DNA of 64,000 bases, from contig NZ_FNNI01000003.1 of assembly GCF_900106955.1 (NCBI RefSeq), positions 412,554 to 476,553 of the forward strand, given 5' to 3'. The notes under the pieces were generated by a model that did not search any database, was not told the DNA's origin, and worked only from the letters and a program-made list of their open reading frames with translations. This document shows positions 18,414 through 33,227 of this stretch, piece by piece. The position numbers and the translations under genes were made by a program. Origin of the DNA: Aidingimonas halophila (lineage in GTDB: Bacteria > Pseudomonadota > Gammaproteobacteria > Pseudomonadales > Halomonadaceae). How positions within the stretch are numbered: the stretch's first letter is position 1; every line of letters starts with the position of its first letter.

Positions 18414-18695
18414 ATGCCGATTTCTCGAGCCAATATCATGACTGATTCCGGGTTGGTCCTGATGCAGCGCCTATGCAAGCACTGGGGCCACAAGCTGGAT
18501 GTGGAGAAGGATGACAAACAGGCGCGGGTCGTGTTCGACGAAGGGACATGCTTGATGCAAGCCGATGAGGATAAATTGATCGTGGCGCTCGAAGCGTTGG
18601 ATGATGCCAGTCTCGATCGTCTCGAGCAGGTGGTCGATGAACACCTGGCTCGGATGGCAGGCAGGGGAACCTTGGATATCGTCTGGGAAAACTGA
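18414..18695 (+). CDS. DUF2218 domain protein
   Basis: A 93-residue small cytoplasmic protein of unknown function. Family features seen are CKHWGHK near the N-terminus, a central stretch with a single Cys (GTCLM) and a C-terminal LDIVWEN. The ATG follows TTGGAGA. It ends 5 bp before the DMT exporter start, so the two are likely cotranscribed. Confidence 0.75.
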   Translation: MPISRANIMTDSGLVLMQRLCKHWGHKLDVEKDDKQARVVFDEGTCLMQADEDKLIVALEALDDASLDRLEQVVDEHLARMAGRGTLDIVWEN

Positions 18696-18700
18696 ACGGG

Positions 18701-20520
<1,820 letters not shown>

Positions 20521-20528
20521 GCCAAGGC

Positions 20529-20571
20529 TAGCCACAATGACGGAAATCCTGTAGAATTCTTAAAATTTTTT
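20529..20571 (+). promoter_or_regulatory. carAB promoter with U-rich initial transcribed sequence
   Basis: TAGCCA (4 of 6 to TTGACA), a 17-nt spacer and TAGAAT at 20552-20557. The expected start falls at A63-A65 of TAAAATTTTTTGG, so the RNA would begin with A followed by six U. In E. coli, pyrBI and codBA starts of this type undergo UTP-dependent reiterative transcription. Confidence 0.6.
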
Positions 20572-20594
20572 GGCCGGGCGCAGGGTGAAAAGCC

Positions 20595-20720
20595 GTGTGG
20601 GCGCTTGTTGAGTCGGGCCACCAGCATTCCGAGCGAATGACAACAAGCGGGATGAAACCGGTCTTGATATCGGCTTTCGTCCCGCTTTTTTACGACCCTC
20701 TCGGTCCTGTCCTTGGCTAG
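20595..20720 (+). CDS. Predicted carAB leader peptide (41 aa)
   Basis: GTG start with AGGG nine bases upstream, 41 codons, TAG stop. It begins about 50 bases before the terminator stem and ends 29 bases after its U-run, so a ribosome following the polymerase would disrupt the terminator. This geometry matches the E. coli pyrL-pyrBI leader. An internal ATG at 20637 is an alternative start. No homology is claimed for the peptide itself. Confidence 0.5.
   Translation: MWALVESGHQHSERMTTSGMKPVLISAFVPLFYDPLGPVLG
20646..20691 (+). terminator. Intrinsic terminator, probable carAB attenuator
   Basis: AGCGGGATGAAA-CCG pairs with CGG-CTTTCGTCCCGCT (15 pairs, one G-U, one bulged C), followed by TTTTTT. 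It could also terminate dapB, but it lies inside the predicted leader ORF, downstream of the carAB promoter. Confidence 0.85.
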
Positions 20721-20753
20721 CGTTGCCGCCTAATCAGAGTTTATGAGTCCGCA

Positions 20754-20781
20754 TCGAGACTGCGACCTTTTGCAGTCTCGA
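20754..20781 (+). other. Hairpin just upstream of the carA ribosome site
   Basis: A 10-bp perfect stem TCGAGACTGC/GCAGTCTCGA with an 8-nt loop, ending 9 bases before GGAGGAA. It may affect carA translation or mRNA stability. Confidence 0.5.
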
Positions 20782-20803
20782 GTCAGCATGGGAGGAAGTT
20801 GCG

Positions 20804-21949
20804 TTGAATAGACCCGCGATACTGGCCTTGGAAGATGGCAGCGTGTTTCATGGCACGGCCATCGGCGCCGATGGGCAAACCAGCGGCGAAGTGGTATTCA
20901 ATACCGCGATGACCGGTTATCAGGAGATTCTGACCGATCCTTCCTATACCCGACAGATCGTTACGCTGACGTATCCTCATATCGGCAACACCGGCGTCAA
21001 TCATGAGGATGTCGAATCCGGCGCCATCGCTGCCGCAGGGCTGGTGATCCGGGACCTGCCGCTGCTGGTCAGCAGCTTCCGCTCGGAACAGTCACTCTCC
21101 GATTATCTGAAGAGTCAGAATGTGCTTGGTATCGCCGATATCGATACCCGCCGCCTGACGCGCTTGTTGCGAGAAAAGGGGGCTCAGAACGGTGCTATTC
21201 TGGCGGGACCCGAAGCCGGCAGCGATGATGCCGAAGCCCGCGCCCTTGAAGTGGCCAGGGCATTTCCAGGGCTCAAGGGAATGGACCTTGCTCAGGTTGC
21301 GTCGTGCCAGTCGCCCTATGAATGGCATGAGGGCGAGTGGGCACTGGGGACAGGGTACGCCGACATGGCATCGGCCGAGCGCCCTTTCCACGTCGTGGCA
21401 TACGATTACGGCGTCAAGCACAACATTCTACGCATCCTGGCATCTCGGGGGTGCCGTCTGACTGTCGTACCGGCTCGTACCCCGGCATCGGAAGTGCTCG
21501 CCATGCATCCTGATGGTGTCTTCCTGGCCAATGGTCCCGGCGATCCCGAGCCTTGTGATTATGCCATCGAGGCCATTCAGGCGATCCTCGACACCGAGAT
21601 CCCGGTGTTCGGTATCTGTCTGGGCCACCAGTTGCTGGCACTGGCCAGCGGTGCCAGGACAGTGAAAATGAAACATGGCCACCATGGGGCCAATCATCCG
21701 GTGCAGGACCTGAAGAGTGGTCAGGTCATGATCACCAGTCAGAATCATGGCTTTACCGCCGATGAGGCGACCCTGCCGAGTCATCTGCGTGCTACGCACC
21801 GCTCACTGTTCGATGGCACTCTGCAGGGTATCGAACGTACCGACCGACCGGCTTTCAGTTTCCAGGGGCACCCCGAAGCGAGTCCCGGCCCGCACGACGT
21901 CATGCCGTTGTTCGATCGTTTTGTCGGGATGATGCAAGCACGTCGCTGA
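20804..21949 (+). CDS. carA: Carbamoyl-phosphate synthase small (glutaminase) subunit
   Basis: Supplies ammonia from glutamine for carbamoyl phosphate, needed for pyrimidines and arginine; 381 residues. The C-terminal class I glutaminase has the nucleophile in [10 protein letters not shown] and the His/Glu pair in [11 protein letters not shown]. The start is TTG, chosen for the strong GGGAGGAAG upstream and the exact family N-terminus (PAILALEDG). Controlled by the upstream leader. Confidence 0.97.
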   Translation: MNRPAILALEDGSVFHGTAIGADGQTSGEVVFNTAMTGYQEILTDPSYTRQIVTLTYPHIGNTGVNHEDVESGAIAAAGLVIRDLPLLVSSFRSEQSLSDYLKSQNVLGIADIDTRRLTRLLREKGAQNGAILAGPEAGSDDAEARALEVARAFPGLKGMDLAQVASCQSPYEWHEGEWALGTGYADMASAERPFHVVAYDYGVKHNILRILASRGCRLTVVPARTPASEVLAMHPDGVFLANGPGDPEPCDYAIEAIQAILDTEIPVFGICLGHQLLALASGARTVKMKHGHHGANHPVQDLKSGQVMITSQNHGFTADEATLPSHLRATHRSLFDGTLQGIERTDRPAFSFQGHPEASPGPHDVMPLFDRFVGMMQARR

Positions 21950-22001
21950 GTGAGTGCTGCCGAACCATCCGTTTTTCACGAATCCAGCTGCGGGAACCGT
22001 C

Positions 22002-25000
22002 ATGCCCAAGCGTACCGACATCAAAAGCATTCTGATTATTGGCGCAGGCCCGATCGTCATCGGTCAGGCCTGCGAATTCGACTATTCCGGCGCCCAGGCG
22101 TGTAAAGCATTACGCGAAGAGGGTTTCCGGGTCATCCTGGTCAACTCCAATCCAGCGACGATCATGACCGACCCTGTGATGGCCGATGCCACCTATATCG
22201 AGCCTATCACCTGGGAGGCGGTCGAGAAGATCATCGCCAAGGAGCGCCCGGATGCCTTGCTGCCGACCATGGGCGGTCAGACTGCGCTGAACTGCGCGCT
22301 GAATCTCGATAAGCACGGCATTCTCGCCAAATACGGTGTGGAAATGATTGGCGCCAATGCGGACGCCATCAACAAGGCCGAGGATCGTGATCTGTTCGAC
22401 AAGGCGATGCGGAATATCGGTCTCGAATGCCCCAAGGCCAAGGTGGCCCATTCCATGGATGAAGCATGGACTATCCAGAGCGAATTCGGGTTTCCGGTCA
22501 TCATCCGTCCTTCATACACCATGGGGGGATCCGGTGGAGGCGTGGCCTATAACAAGGAAGAATTCGAGGAGATCTGCGAACGCGGGTTCGACCTGTCGAA
22601 CAATCACGAATTGCTTATCGATGAGTCGCTGCTGGGCTGGAAGGAGTACGAGATGGAGGTCGTGCGCGATAAGCACGACAACTGCATCATCGTCTGTGCG
22701 ATCGAGAACTTCGATCCCATGGGGGTGCATACCGGCGACTCGATTACCGTCGCTCCGTCGCAGACGCTGACCGACAAGGAATACCAGCGGATGCGTGATG
22801 CGTCGTTGGCGGTATTGCGTGAAATCGGTGTCGAAACTGGTGGGTCCAATGTGCAATTCGGTGTCGACCCCAGTACCGGGCGGATGGTCGTTATCGAAAT
22901 GAATCCGCGGGTGTCGCGCTCGTCAGCGTTGGCCTCCAAGGCGACCGGTTTCCCGATCGCCAAGGTCGCGGCCAAGCTGGCAGTGGGTTACTCCCTGGAT
23001 GAGTTGTCCAATGACATCACTGGTGGCGTGACTCCGGCCTCATTTGAGCCGTCGATCGATTATGTGGTTACCAAGGTTCCGCGTTTCACATTCGAGAAGT
23101 TCCCTCAGTCCAATGATCGGCTCACCACCCAAATGAAATCGGTGGGTGAAGTCATGGCTATCGGTCGGACGTTCCAGGAGTCACTGCAAAAAGCGTTACG
23201 CGGTCTGGAAACGGGCAATGATGGCCTGGATCCCAAACTTCATCAGTTCGATGAAGAAGCCATGGCAGTGATCAAGCGCGAACTGCAGACGCCAGGCGCC
23301 GAGCGGATTTTCTATATCGCTGATGCGATGCGCGCCGGGTTGAGTGTCGATGAGGTGTTCGCCTTGACCAATGTCGATCGCTGGTATCTGGTGCAGCTTG
23401 AGGATCTGATCAACACAGAGTCCGAGGTAAGTAAGCGGTCATTGGCCGAGTTTTCCGCTCGGGACTTGTTCCTGCTCAAGCGTAAAGGCTTTTCCGATGC
23501 CCGGCTTGCCAGCCTCCTCGGTGTCTCGGAGAAGGAGTTGCGAAAGCGGCGGCAGAAGCTCGGGGTTCGGCCTGTCTATAAGCGTGTCGATACGTGTGCT
23601 GCCGAGTTCGCATCGAGTACTGCCTACATGTACTCGACCTATGAGGAAGAGTGCGAGGCTGATGTCAGCGACCGCCAGAAAATCATGGTCCTGGGCGGTG
23701 GTCCCAACCGTGTCGGTCAAGGAATCGAGTTCGACTACTGCTGCGTGCATGCTGCTCTGGCCATGCGTGACGATGGTTTTGAGACCATCATGGTCAACTG
23801 TAATCCGGAAACGGTGTCCACTGACTACGATACCTCTGACAGGTTGTATTTCGATCCAGTGACCCTGGAAGATGTCCTCGAGATCGCTGACAAGGAGCAG
23901 CCCGTCGGCGTCATTGTGCAATTCGGTGGACAGACTCCCCTCAAGCTGGCGCGTGAGCTCGAAGCGGCCGGTGTGCCGATCATCGGTACCACGCCGGATG
24001 CCATCGATCGTGCGGAGGACCGTGAGCGTTTCCAGCAGATGATCGACAAGCTGGGGCTTAAGCAGCCGCCTAATGCGACGGCACGCACCTTCGAAGAAGC
24101 TTTTTCCAAGGCTGAGGCCATCGGCTACCCGTTGGTGGTAAGGCCCAGCTATGTACTGGGCGGGCGTGCCATGGAGATCGTCTACACCCCGTCCGAGTTG
24201 GAAGGGTATATGACCCACGCCGTCAAGGTGTCCAATGACAGTCCGGTCCTGCTGGATCACTTTCTGAATGCCGCTATCGAGATCGATATCGATGCGGTGT
24301 CCGACGGTCAGCAGGTCGTGATCGGCGGTATCATGCAGCACATCGAACAGGCCGGTGTACATTCCGGCGACTCCGCCTGCTCGCTGCCACCTTATTCGTT
24401 ACCTATGGAAGTCCAGGATCGGATGCGCGAGCAGGTCAAGCGCATGGCCGTGGAGCTCAATGTGGTCGGGCTGATGAACGTTCAACTGGCCTGGCAAGAT
24501 GGCGAGGTCCACGTTATCGAGGTAAACCCTCGAGCCTCGCGCACCGTACCGTTCGTGTCCAAATGCATCGGAGTGTCGCTGGCTCAGGTTGCAGCACGCT
24601 GCATGGCCGGCAAGACGCTGGCAGAACAGGGATTCGAGCAAGAAATCATTCCTGGCTATTACAGCGTCAAGGAAGCTGTCTTTCCGTTCAACAAGTTCCC
24701 TGGAGTGGATCCGATCCTGTCACCGGAGATGAAGTCCACCGGTGAGGTCATGGGTAGTGGTGAAACATTTGCCGAAGCTTTCTACAAGGCGCAACTGGGT
24801 GCCGGGGAGGCGATTCCCGACCTGGATGGGGACCGCAAGGCGTTTCTGTCCGTGCGTGATCCTGACAAGAAAGGCGTTCTCGAAGTCGCGCAATCTCTGC
24901 TAGGATTAGGATTCACTCTATGTGCTACTCGCGGTACCGCCCACGCCCTAGAGGCTGCCGGGCTTCCCGTCGAGACCGTCAATAAGGTCTACGAAGGGCG

Positions 25001-25232
25001 TCCGCATATCGTCGATCTGCTCAAGAACGACGAGGTGGCCTATATCGTCAATACAACCGAGGGTCGTCAAGCGATCAACGACTCTGCGGTTATCCGCCGT
25101 ACAGCCCTGGCGCGCAAGGTGCCTTATGCTACAACGCTGGCAGGTGCCCGTGCTGTATGTATGGCATTGGAATATGGCAAGGAGATTTCCGTGCGGCGGT
25201 TACAGGAATTGCATGCAGGAGCCAATCAATGA
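22002..25232 (+). CDS. carB: Carbamoyl-phosphate synthase large subunit
   Basis: A 1076-residue synthetase with two homologous ATP-grasp halves (carboxyphosphate half starting [24 protein letters not shown]; carbamate half starting [22 protein letters not shown]), an oligomerisation domain between them and a C-terminal MGS-like allosteric domain (about 940-1076). The start at 22002 has GCGGGAA upstream. Its TGA overlaps the greA ATG. Confidence 0.98.
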   Translation: MPKRTDIKSILIIGAGPIVIGQACEFDYSGAQACKALREEGFRVILVNSNPATIMTDPVMADATYIEPITWEAVEKIIAKERPDALLPTMGGQTALNCALNLDKHGILAKYGVEMIGANADAINKAEDRDLFDKAMRNIGLECPKAKVAHSMDEAWTIQSEFGFPVIIRPSYTMGGSGGGVAYNKEEFEEICERGFDLSNNHELLIDESLLGWKEYEMEVVRDKHDNCIIVCAIENFDPMGVHTGDSITVAPSQTLTDKEYQRMRDASLAVLREIGVETGGSNVQFGVDPSTGRMVVIEMNPRVSRSSALASKATGFPIAKVAAKLAVGYSLDELSNDITGGVTPASFEPSIDYVVTKVPRFTFEKFPQSNDRLTTQMKSVGEVMAIGRTFQESLQKALRGLETGNDGLDPKLHQFDEEAMAVIKRELQTPGAERIFYIADAMRAGLSVDEVFALTNVDRWYLVQLEDLINTESEVSKRSLAEFSARDLFLLKRKGFSDARLASLLGVSEKELRKRRQKLGVRPVYKRVDTCAAEFASSTAYMYSTYEEECEADVSDRQKIMVLGGGPNRVGQGIEFDYCCVHAALAMRDDGFETIMVNCNPETVSTDYDTSDRLYFDPVTLEDVLEIADKEQPVGVIVQFGGQTPLKLARELEAAGVPIIGTTPDAIDRAEDRERFQQMIDKLGLKQPPNATARTFEEAFSKAEAIGYPLVVRPSYVLGGRAMEIVYTPSELEGYMTHAVKVSNDSPVLLDHFLNAAIEIDIDAVSDGQQVVIGGIMQHIEQAGVHSGDSACSLPPYSLPMEVQDRMREQVKRMAVELNVVGLMNVQLAWQDGEVHVIEVNPRASRTVPFVSKCIGVSLAQVAARCMAGKTLAEQGFEQEIIPGYYSVKEAVFPFNKFPGVDPILSPEMKSTGEVMGSGETFAEAFYKAQLGAGEAIPDLDGDRKAFLSVRDPDKKGVLEVAQSLLGLGFTLCATRGTAHALEAAGLPVETVNKVYEGRPHIVDLLKNDEVAYIVNTTEGRQAINDSAVIRRTALARKVPYATTLAGARAVCMALEYGKEISVRRLQELHAGANQ

Positions 25233-25705
25233 ATAAGGTGCCGATGACCGTCGCAGGCGAAGCACGCCTGCGCGAAGAGCTGGAAAAGCTCAAGAGTGTC
25301 GAACGGCCCCGGGTGATCAATGCGATTGCCGAAGCGCGTGAACACGGTGATCTCAAGGAGAACGCCGAATATCATGCGGCACGTGAGCAGCAGGGATTCA
25401 TCGAGGGCCGTATCCAGGAGATCGAGGGTAAGCTGTCCAGTGCCCAGGTGATCGATGTGACCAAACTACCCAAGACCGGCAAGGTGATCTTCGGTGTCAC
25501 GGTCGAGTTGATCAATCTGGATACCGAAGAAGAGGTCAGCTATCGGATCGTCGGTGAAGATGAAGCTGACATCAAAGCCGGTATGATCTCGGTGACGTCG
25601 CCGATTGCCCGCGCCCTGATCGGCAAGGAGGAAGGGGATGTCGTTGCCGTCAAGACACCGAAAGGCGAAGTCGAATACGAGATAGGCAGTGTCGAGCATC
25701 TGTGA
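25229..25705 (+). CDS. greA: Transcription elongation factor GreA
   Basis: Rescues backtracked RNA polymerase by stimulating transcript cleavage, 158 residues. The N-terminal coiled coil carries the acidic tip region [17 protein letters not shown] and the C-terminal globular domain has [28 protein letters not shown]. The ATGA overlap with carB indicates translational coupling. Ribosome site GCAGGAG lies inside carB. Confidence 0.97.
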   Translation: MNKVPMTVAGEARLREELEKLKSVERPRVINAIAEAREHGDLKENAEYHAAREQQGFIEGRIQEIEGKLSSAQVIDVTKLPKTGKVIFGVTVELINLDTEEEVSYRIVGEDEADIKAGMISVTSPIARALIGKEEGDVVAVKTPKGEVEYEIGSVEHL

Positions 25706-25749
25706 CCTTCGGTCGGCCATAAGCTGCAAGCCGTAAACCGTAGACTAGC

Positions 25750-25781
25750 CCCCGCGGCATGAGCCGCGGGGTATTTTGTTT
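25750..25781 (+). terminator. Intrinsic terminator after greA
   Basis: A 9-bp stem CCCCGCGGC/GCCGCGGGG with an ATGA loop, followed by TATTTTGTTTT. It closes the carAB-greA unit. Confidence 0.92.
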
Positions 25782-25825
25782 TGTTCACGGCTTATCACTT
25801 TTGATTCAGAGCATGGAGTGTTAGC

Positions 25826-26152
25826 TCAGCGGCGGCCGTGATGGTTCTCGAATCGCTGGATATTGGAGAGTTTAGGGTCGGCTCGAGGGTTGGTCCGGTA
25901 GAGCAGGGCTGTCTTGCCGATCACTTGCACGGCTTCTGCGCCGCTGTCGGCGACGAGCTGTTCCACCATGGCGGTGCGGTCTTCGCGATCGGATAGTGCG
26001 ATCTTGACCTTGATCAGCTCATGGTCATCGAGCGCGCGCTCGAGTTCTGCTTGCAACCCTTCGGAAATGCCGTGTTCCGAGACGGTGACGATAGGGTTAA
26101 GATGGTGGCCGATGCGGCGCAGCGCTTTCTTTTGTTGCTGTGACAAGCTCAT
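25826..26152 (-). CDS. yhbY: YhbY-family (CRM domain) RNA-binding protein
   Basis: A 108-residue CRM-domain protein associated with 50S ribosome assembly. It shows LRRIGHHLNPIVTVSEHGIS and the GxxG-type loop region followed by VQVIGKTALLYR. The start at 26152 matches the family (MSLSQQQKKALR). It is divergent from rlmE with 136 bp between, the conserved arrangement in gammaproteobacteria. Confidence 0.93.
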   Translation of the reverse strand: MSLSQQQKKALRRIGHHLNPIVTVSEHGISEGLQAELERALDDHELIKVKIALSDREDRTAMVEQLVADSGAEAVQVIGKTALLYRTNPRADPKLSNIQRFENHHGRR

Positions 26153-26288
26153 GGTATCGTGTTCGTTCCTGTATTGCCGGTGCGCCATGGTAAGGTGAAA
26201 GCATCGATAGCGAAAGGTGTGATGTCGGCAAGTGCCTTCCTCAATGCTGTGATCATGAATAACCGACGTTCGAACTCCAGGTGGCGTT

Positions 26289-26957
26289 GTGGCACGTTCA
26301 TCCCAGTCCAGTAAAGCGGCCAAACCCGGTAGTGGCGGAAAACGTCGTGGTGGTTGGCTCAAAGAGCATTTTGATGATCCCTATGTACAGCGTAGCTGGC
26401 AGGAGGGGTACAGGAGTCGGGCCAGCTACAAGCTGCTTGAGATTGATAAACGGGATGCGCTGTTCAAACCCGGCATGACCGTGGTTGATCTCGGTGCCGC
26501 TCCGGGTGGGTGGAGCCAGATTGCCGCGGAGCGTGTGGGTGAAGATGGCTGTGTCGTCGCTTCGGATATCCTCGATATGGATGCCATCCCACAGGTGACG
26601 TTCATTCAGGGGGATTTTACCGAGGAGGAAGTGCTCGAAGCGATTCTGACTGGCCTCGATAAGCGCAAAGTCGACCTTGTGATCTCGGATATGGCCCCCA
26701 ATATGAGTGGTATGGCCGCCATCGACCAGCCACACGCGATGCATTTGTGCGAACTGGCATTGGATCTGGCGCATCAAGTGCTGTCACCGGGGGGCAGCTT
26801 TCTTACCAAGGTGTTTCAGGGCGAAGGTTTCGATGACTATCTCAAGACGCTGCGACGGGATTTCGATAAAGTAATGACACGTAAGCCCCAGGCGTCCCGA
26901 GATAGGTCAAAAGAGGTTTACCTGTTGGCGAAAGGCTTTCGCGGCTGGGCCTCCTGA
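26289..26957 (+). CDS. rlmE: 23S rRNA 2'-O-methyltransferase RlmE (FtsJ/RrmJ)
   Basis: Methylates U2552 of 23S rRNA, 222 residues. SAM motif [17 protein letters not shown], then SDMAPNMSG and the catalytic Lys in [12 protein letters not shown]. The start is GTG with AGGTGG upstream. Unlike E. coli, no heat-shock-type promoter was recognised before it. Confidence 0.96.
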   Translation: MARSSQSSKAAKPGSGGKRRGGWLKEHFDDPYVQRSWQEGYRSRASYKLLEIDKRDALFKPGMTVVDLGAAPGGWSQIAAERVGEDGCVVASDILDMDAIPQVTFIQGDFTEEEVLEAILTGLDKRKVDLVISDMAPNMSGMAAIDQPHAMHLCELALDLAHQVLSPGGSFLTKVFQGEGFDDYLKTLRRDFDKVMTRKPQASRDRSKEVYLLAKGFRGWAS

Positions 26958-27169
26958 CATGGTAAGCGACATGGTATGATGAAAATGCCCTGCGTCAGAG
27001 TGGCGTCGGGTTGTTGGCAGGCATAGTTACGAACTAACGTGTTGATAGACAGACAATGAGCTGCGGGTATGTCACCCTGACGTATCCGAGAGAGTTGGAA
27101 CGCTGCCAGCTTAGGTGGTGTCGAACGTCATGAGGCTGGTAGAGCGATTTTGGCAATGAGGGTACACCC

Positions 27170-29149
<1,980 letters not shown>

Positions 29150-29309
29150 CGGTGGAGGCCTCCAGTGACAATTGATGGTTGCTGAAGCGGGGGCGCCCGA
29201 TGGGCGCCCCCGCTACGTCAGGCGACTTGAACCTGTTCAGGGCGCCCCTTACAGTGATCGCCTTCATGCGAACGATAATGTGGGACAGTCCATCATGGGA
29301 CAGGGGGTC

Positions 29310-30173
29310 ATGAGCGATACACCATCTATGAACATGCTTCACTGCGGTCGGCATTGGTTGGATATCTCCTTTCCCCGGGTCATGGGGGTTCTCAATGTGA
29401 CACCGGATTCCTTTTCCGATGGCGGTCGCCACATCGCTGTGGATGACGCGTTGCGTCATGCTGAGCGGATGCTGGCCGAAGGTGCGGCGATCATCGATGT
29501 TGGCGGAGAGTCGACCCGACCGGGAGCCTCGCCAGTGTCGCCGCAGCAGGAACTGGATCGTGTTGCTCCGGTCATTGAAGGGCTTGTGAGGGAACTTGAC
29601 GCGCTGGTTTCGGTGGATACCAGTGCGCCGGAAGTCATGAAAGAGGTGACCGCTCTCGGTGCCGGCATGCTGAATGACGTTCGTGCTTTGCGTCGTGAGG
29701 GCGCACTGCAGGCGGCGGCACGCTCTGGCTTGCCGGTATGTGTCATGCATATGATTGGCGAGCCGGGAGACATGCAGGATGCTCCCCATTATGATCAGGA
29801 GATAGAGAGTGCCGTCGAACAGTTCCTGGCCGATCGAATCGGTGCGTGTGAGGCAGCCGGGCTGCACCGGGAGAGACTCATCCTCGATCCCGGTTTCGGG
29901 TTCGGCAAGACGGTCGAACACAATCTACGCTTGCTAAACAGGATGGATACTCTCAAGCGGTTCGAGCTGCCGATATTGGCAGGGATGTCCCGTAAAAGCA
30001 TGATTGGCAAAGTGCTGGAGCGTCCCGTGGAAGAGCGACTTTCGGGCGGGCTGGCACTGGCCACGCTGGCCGTGGAACGAGGGGCCCGCTTGCTGCGCGT
30101 TCACGATGTTGGCCCTACCGTGGATGCAGCCAATATGACGTGGGCCGTGCTACAGGAAGGCTTGGAGCCATGA
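29310..30173 (+). CDS. folP: Dihydropteroate synthase
   Basis: Folate synthesis: joins p-aminobenzoate to the pterin diphosphate. The 287-residue TIM barrel shows [24 protein letters not shown] and [15 protein letters not shown]. The ATG at 29310 has GGGGG upstream and was preferred over several upstream starts. Its stop overlaps the glmM start. Confidence 0.96.
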   Translation: MSDTPSMNMLHCGRHWLDISFPRVMGVLNVTPDSFSDGGRHIAVDDALRHAERMLAEGAAIIDVGGESTRPGASPVSPQQELDRVAPVIEGLVRELDALVSVDTSAPEVMKEVTALGAGMLNDVRALRREGALQAAARSGLPVCVMHMIGEPGDMQDAPHYDQEIESAVEQFLADRIGACEAAGLHRERLILDPGFGFGKTVEHNLRLLNRMDTLKRFELPILAGMSRKSMIGKVLERPVEERLSGGLALATLAVERGARLLRVHDVGPTVDAANMTWAVLQEGLEP

Positions 30174-31516
30174 CAAGACGCTACTTTGGAACCGATGGGA
30201 TTCGCGGTACGGTCGGCCAGTATCCGATCACCGCGGATTTCGTGCTCAAACTGGGGTGGGCCATGGGACGAGTCCTGTCTCGTGACGGGCGTGCCAAGGT
30301 ACTGATAGGTAAGGATACACGTATATCCGGCTACATGTTTGAATCGGCATTGGAAGCCGGGCTATCCGCTGCCGGTGTCGATGTGTCACTGCTCGGACCG
30401 ATGCCGACGCCTGGTATCGCCTATCTGACCCGGACCTTCCGTGCCGATGCCGGTATCGTGATTTCCGCCTCGCACAATCCGCATGGTGATAACGGCATTA
30501 AATTCTTTTCCGCTGCGGGCACCAAGTTGCCCGATGAGGTCGAAGACCTGATCGAGCAGCAGATAGATGAGCCGCTGGAAACCGTGGCAGCGGATCAGTT
30601 GGGCAAAGCGGTGCGTATCGATGATGCAGCAGGACGATATATCGAGTTCTGCAAATCGACCATACCGGATCGCGTCAATTTGCACGGCCTGAAGGTGGTT
30701 CTCGATTGCGCTCACGGAGCCACCTATCATATTGCGCCCAATGTGTTTCGTGAGCTGGGTGCCGAGGTCACGCAGATCGGGTCGAACCCGGATGGTCTGA
30801 ATATCAACCAGGCCGTGGGGTCGACGCATCCTGCCGCATTACGGGCTGCAGTGATCACTGAAGGTGCCGATCTCGGCATTGCATTTGACGGTGATGGTGA
30901 CCGTGTGCTGCTTGTGGATGCCGATGGGCGTGAGATCGATGGAGACGACATTCTCTATCTGATAGCGCGTGACCGCCATGCCCGAGGTGAACTGGGTGGC
31001 GGCGTCGTTGGCACGCTGATGTCCAATTTCGGCCTTGCTGCGGCATTGGAAGCTATGGGTGTTCCCTTCGAGCGCGTTAAAGTCGGGGACCGTTATGTCA
31101 TGGAACGGCTACTCTCCAATGGATGGCAACTGGGTGGCGAGTCGTCTGGGCATATCGTGTGCAGACATGTCCAGACGACGGGCGACGGCATCGTATCGGC
31201 ACTACAGGTGTTGGCAGTCATGGTTCGGGAAGATGTTCCTTTGGCACAACTGCTGGAGGGTTTCGAGAAAGCACCGCAAGCATTGGTCAACGTTCGTCTT
31301 TCACCGCAGACCGATCGGGCGGCGCTGATGGATAACGACGAACTCAAGGCATCGGTCGCGGTAATGGAAAAAGAGCTGGGTGGCCAGGGGCGTGTGTTAT
31401 TGCGTCCCTCAGGGACGGAGCCTCTGGTACGTGTGATGGTCGAGGGGCGTCCCCATCTGGATGTAGAAGCCCTGGCAAGGCGCCTGGCTGGCGATGTCGA
31501 AGCGCTGATCAACTGA
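30170..31516 (+). CDS. glmM: Phosphoglucosamine mutase
   Basis: Converts glucosamine-6-P to glucosamine-1-P for peptidoglycan and LPS, 448 residues. The phosphoserine loop is [13 protein letters not shown], the metal loop is DGDGDR, and the C-terminal phosphate site is [15 protein letters not shown]. The ATGA overlap with folP couples the two genes. Confidence 0.97.
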   Translation: MTRRYFGTDGIRGTVGQYPITADFVLKLGWAMGRVLSRDGRAKVLIGKDTRISGYMFESALEAGLSAAGVDVSLLGPMPTPGIAYLTRTFRADAGIVISASHNPHGDNGIKFFSAAGTKLPDEVEDLIEQQIDEPLETVAADQLGKAVRIDDAAGRYIEFCKSTIPDRVNLHGLKVVLDCAHGATYHIAPNVFRELGAEVTQIGSNPDGLNINQAVGSTHPAALRAAVITEGADLGIAFDGDGDRVLLVDADGREIDGDDILYLIARDRHARGELGGGVVGTLMSNFGLAAALEAMGVPFERVKVGDRYVMERLLSNGWQLGGESSGHIVCRHVQTTGDGIVSALQVLAVMVREDVPLAQLLEGFEKAPQALVNVRLSPQTDRAALMDNDELKASVAVMEKELGGQGRVLLRPSGTEPLVRVMVEGRPHLDVEALARRLAGDVEALIN

Positions 31517-31598
31517 TCCCGGACTATTGCCAATGGGATGTTGTCATGATAGGGCGGCTCCGATACCATTTCGCTCCACTCGAGAAAGAGGTTTATTC

Positions 31599-32348
31599 AT
31601 GCGCTCGCCACTGATCGCCGGTAATTGGAAGATGAATGGCTCGTTGGCGTTGGTGGAACAGTTCGGTGAAGCCTTCGCCGATGCCAATGTACCTCCCGAT
31701 GTCAGTATCGCGCTCATGCTGCCATTTCCCTATCTGGCCGTTGCCCAGCGGGCACTGTCCGGTACGCCGATGGCTTGGGGAGGACAGACGCTACATGACC
31801 AGCGTTCCGGTGCGTTCACTGGCGAAGTCAGCGGATCGATGCTGGTTGAGTTCGGAGCGCGCTATGTCCTGATTGGGCATTCTGAGCGGCGGGCGATGTT
31901 TCATGAAGATGACGCCGCCGTGCTGGCACGGGTTTCCGCGGCGCTGGATGTTGGCCTGACACCAGTGGTCTGTGTTGGCGAAACATTGGCGGAGCGTGAG
32001 GCGGGACGCACGGAAGACGTGGTCCTTAAGCAGGTAGATGTCGTGTTCTCCGGCATCGATGCCGAGGCTCGGGAGCGGTTGGTGATTGCTTACGAGCCGG
32101 TATGGGCAATTGGAACCGGTAAAACGGCATCCCCGGATCAGGCGCAGGCCATTCATGCCTCGATTCGCGCTCATGTTGAACAATACTCGGTCGCGCTGGC
32201 CGCGGGCCTGCATGTGTTGTACGGCGGTAGCATGAAGGCTGCCAATGCCGCCGAACTGCTTGCGCAGCCCGATATCGACGGCGGCCTGATTGGTGGTGCA
32301 TCACTTCAGGTCGACGAATTTTTAGCCATTTGTCAGTCAGCAGGTTGA
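31599..32348 (+). CDS. tpiA: Triosephosphate isomerase
   Basis: Glycolytic interconversion of DHAP and GAP, 249 residues. Catalytic Lys in GNWKMNG, His in LIGHSERR, Glu in [14 protein letters not shown]. The start at 31599 follows GAAAGAGG. The placement between glmM and secG is the pseudomonad-type arrangement. Confidence 0.98.
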   Translation: MRSPLIAGNWKMNGSLALVEQFGEAFADANVPPDVSIALMLPFPYLAVAQRALSGTPMAWGGQTLHDQRSGAFTGEVSGSMLVEFGARYVLIGHSERRAMFHEDDAAVLARVSAALDVGLTPVVCVGETLAEREAGRTEDVVLKQVDVVFSGIDAEARERLVIAYEPVWAIGTGKTASPDQAQAIHASIRAHVEQYSVALAAGLHVLYGGSMKAANAAELLAQPDIDGGLIGGASLQVDEFLAICQSAG

Positions 32349-32353
32349 ATTTC

Positions 32354-32716
32354 ATGCAAGTTGCCGTTCTCATGCTTCATGTGGCGATCGCTATCGCCCT
32401 GGTCGTCCTTATTCTGCTCCAGCAGGGCAAGGGCGCCGACGCTGGTGCCTCCTTTGGAGGTGGTGCGTCCCAAACCGTATTCGGCTCACGTGGCAGTGGG
32501 GGATTTCTCGCCAAGATGACCGGTGCCTTGGCAGCGACATTCTTTGTGACATCGCTGGCACTTGCGTATTTCGCCTCCCAGACGGCCGATGCGCCGGTTG
32601 AGGGGATTCCGGATACGCAAGTCATCGAGCAGAGCGGGTCTGAGCAAGAAGAGGTTGACGATACAGCCGGTGAAGAGGATAATGCCGCGCCAGTGCTGGA
32701 GGACAGCAGCGACTAA
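32354..32716 (+). CDS. secG: Protein-export membrane protein SecG
   Basis: Small SecYEG translocon subunit, 120 residues, with two transmembrane helices (about 3-23 and 53-75) around the loop [23 protein letters not shown]. The C-terminal tail is acidic ([11 protein letters not shown]). Only 5 bp separate it from tpiA. The tRNA-Leu gene follows, as at E. coli secG-leuU. Confidence 0.96.
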   Translation: MQVAVLMLHVAIAIALVVLILLQQGKGADAGASFGGGASQTVFGSRGSGGFLAKMTGALAATFFVTSLALAYFASQTADAPVEGIPDTQVIEQSGSEQEEVDDTAGEEDNAAPVLEDSSD

Positions 32717-32773
32717 GCAATATGGTGTCATTGTCGCTGTCGTATCCCTCTATATCCAGTATTGAGAGTTGAT

Positions 32774-32860
32774 GCCGAAGTGGTGGAATTGGTAGACACG
32801 CTATCTTGAGGGGGTAGTGACCTTACGGTCGTGCGGGTTCAAGTCCCGCCTTCGGCACCA
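32774..32860 (+). tRNA. tRNA-Leu (GAG)
   Basis: An 87-nt class II tRNA with encoded CCA. The acceptor GCCGAAG pairs with CTTCGGC, the anticodon stem is CTATC/GGTAG with loop TTGAGGG, and a variable arm is present. It probably shares the secG transcript. Confidence 0.96.
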
Positions 32861-32911
32861 TAGGTGACCATGCTGGAGTCACTTAGAACCAAGATTGGTA
32901 TATGGCCAAGC

Positions 32912-32938
32912 TTGACATTTCAGGCGATTGCGTATAAG
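32912..32938 (+). promoter_or_regulatory. Promoter of the initiator tRNA
   Basis: A perfect TTGACA, a 15-nt spacer and TATAAG, with a GC-rich discriminator, ending 15 bp before the tRNA. It gives the tRNA-fMet (and perhaps rimP-nusA) transcription independent of secG. Confidence 0.7.
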
Positions 32939-32953
32939 CTCGCCGACCTGTGA

Positions 32954-33030
<77 letters not shown>

Positions 33031-33072
33031 TTTTGGCGAGTCTTGGCCAACTTGGTATGAAAGGTTTCTTGT

Positions 33073-33103
33073 AAAGAGCCCCTTCCAGCGAAGGGGCTTT
33101 TTG
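33073..33103 (+). terminator. Intrinsic terminator after tRNA-fMet
   Basis: A 9-bp core AGCCCCTTC/GAAGGGGCT, extended by A-T pairs, with a CAGC loop and TTTTTG. Confidence 0.92.
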
Positions 33104-33227
33104 TTAGCAGCTCATCTGTTGGCGGTCCGTCTGTTGGCAGGCTGTGCTGGGATCACGCCAATCAGCCACCTAGCTTCCTTTCATCTCCTGGCCAGGTGCC
33201 TAATACAGCGGCTGTAGGAGTCTGTCT

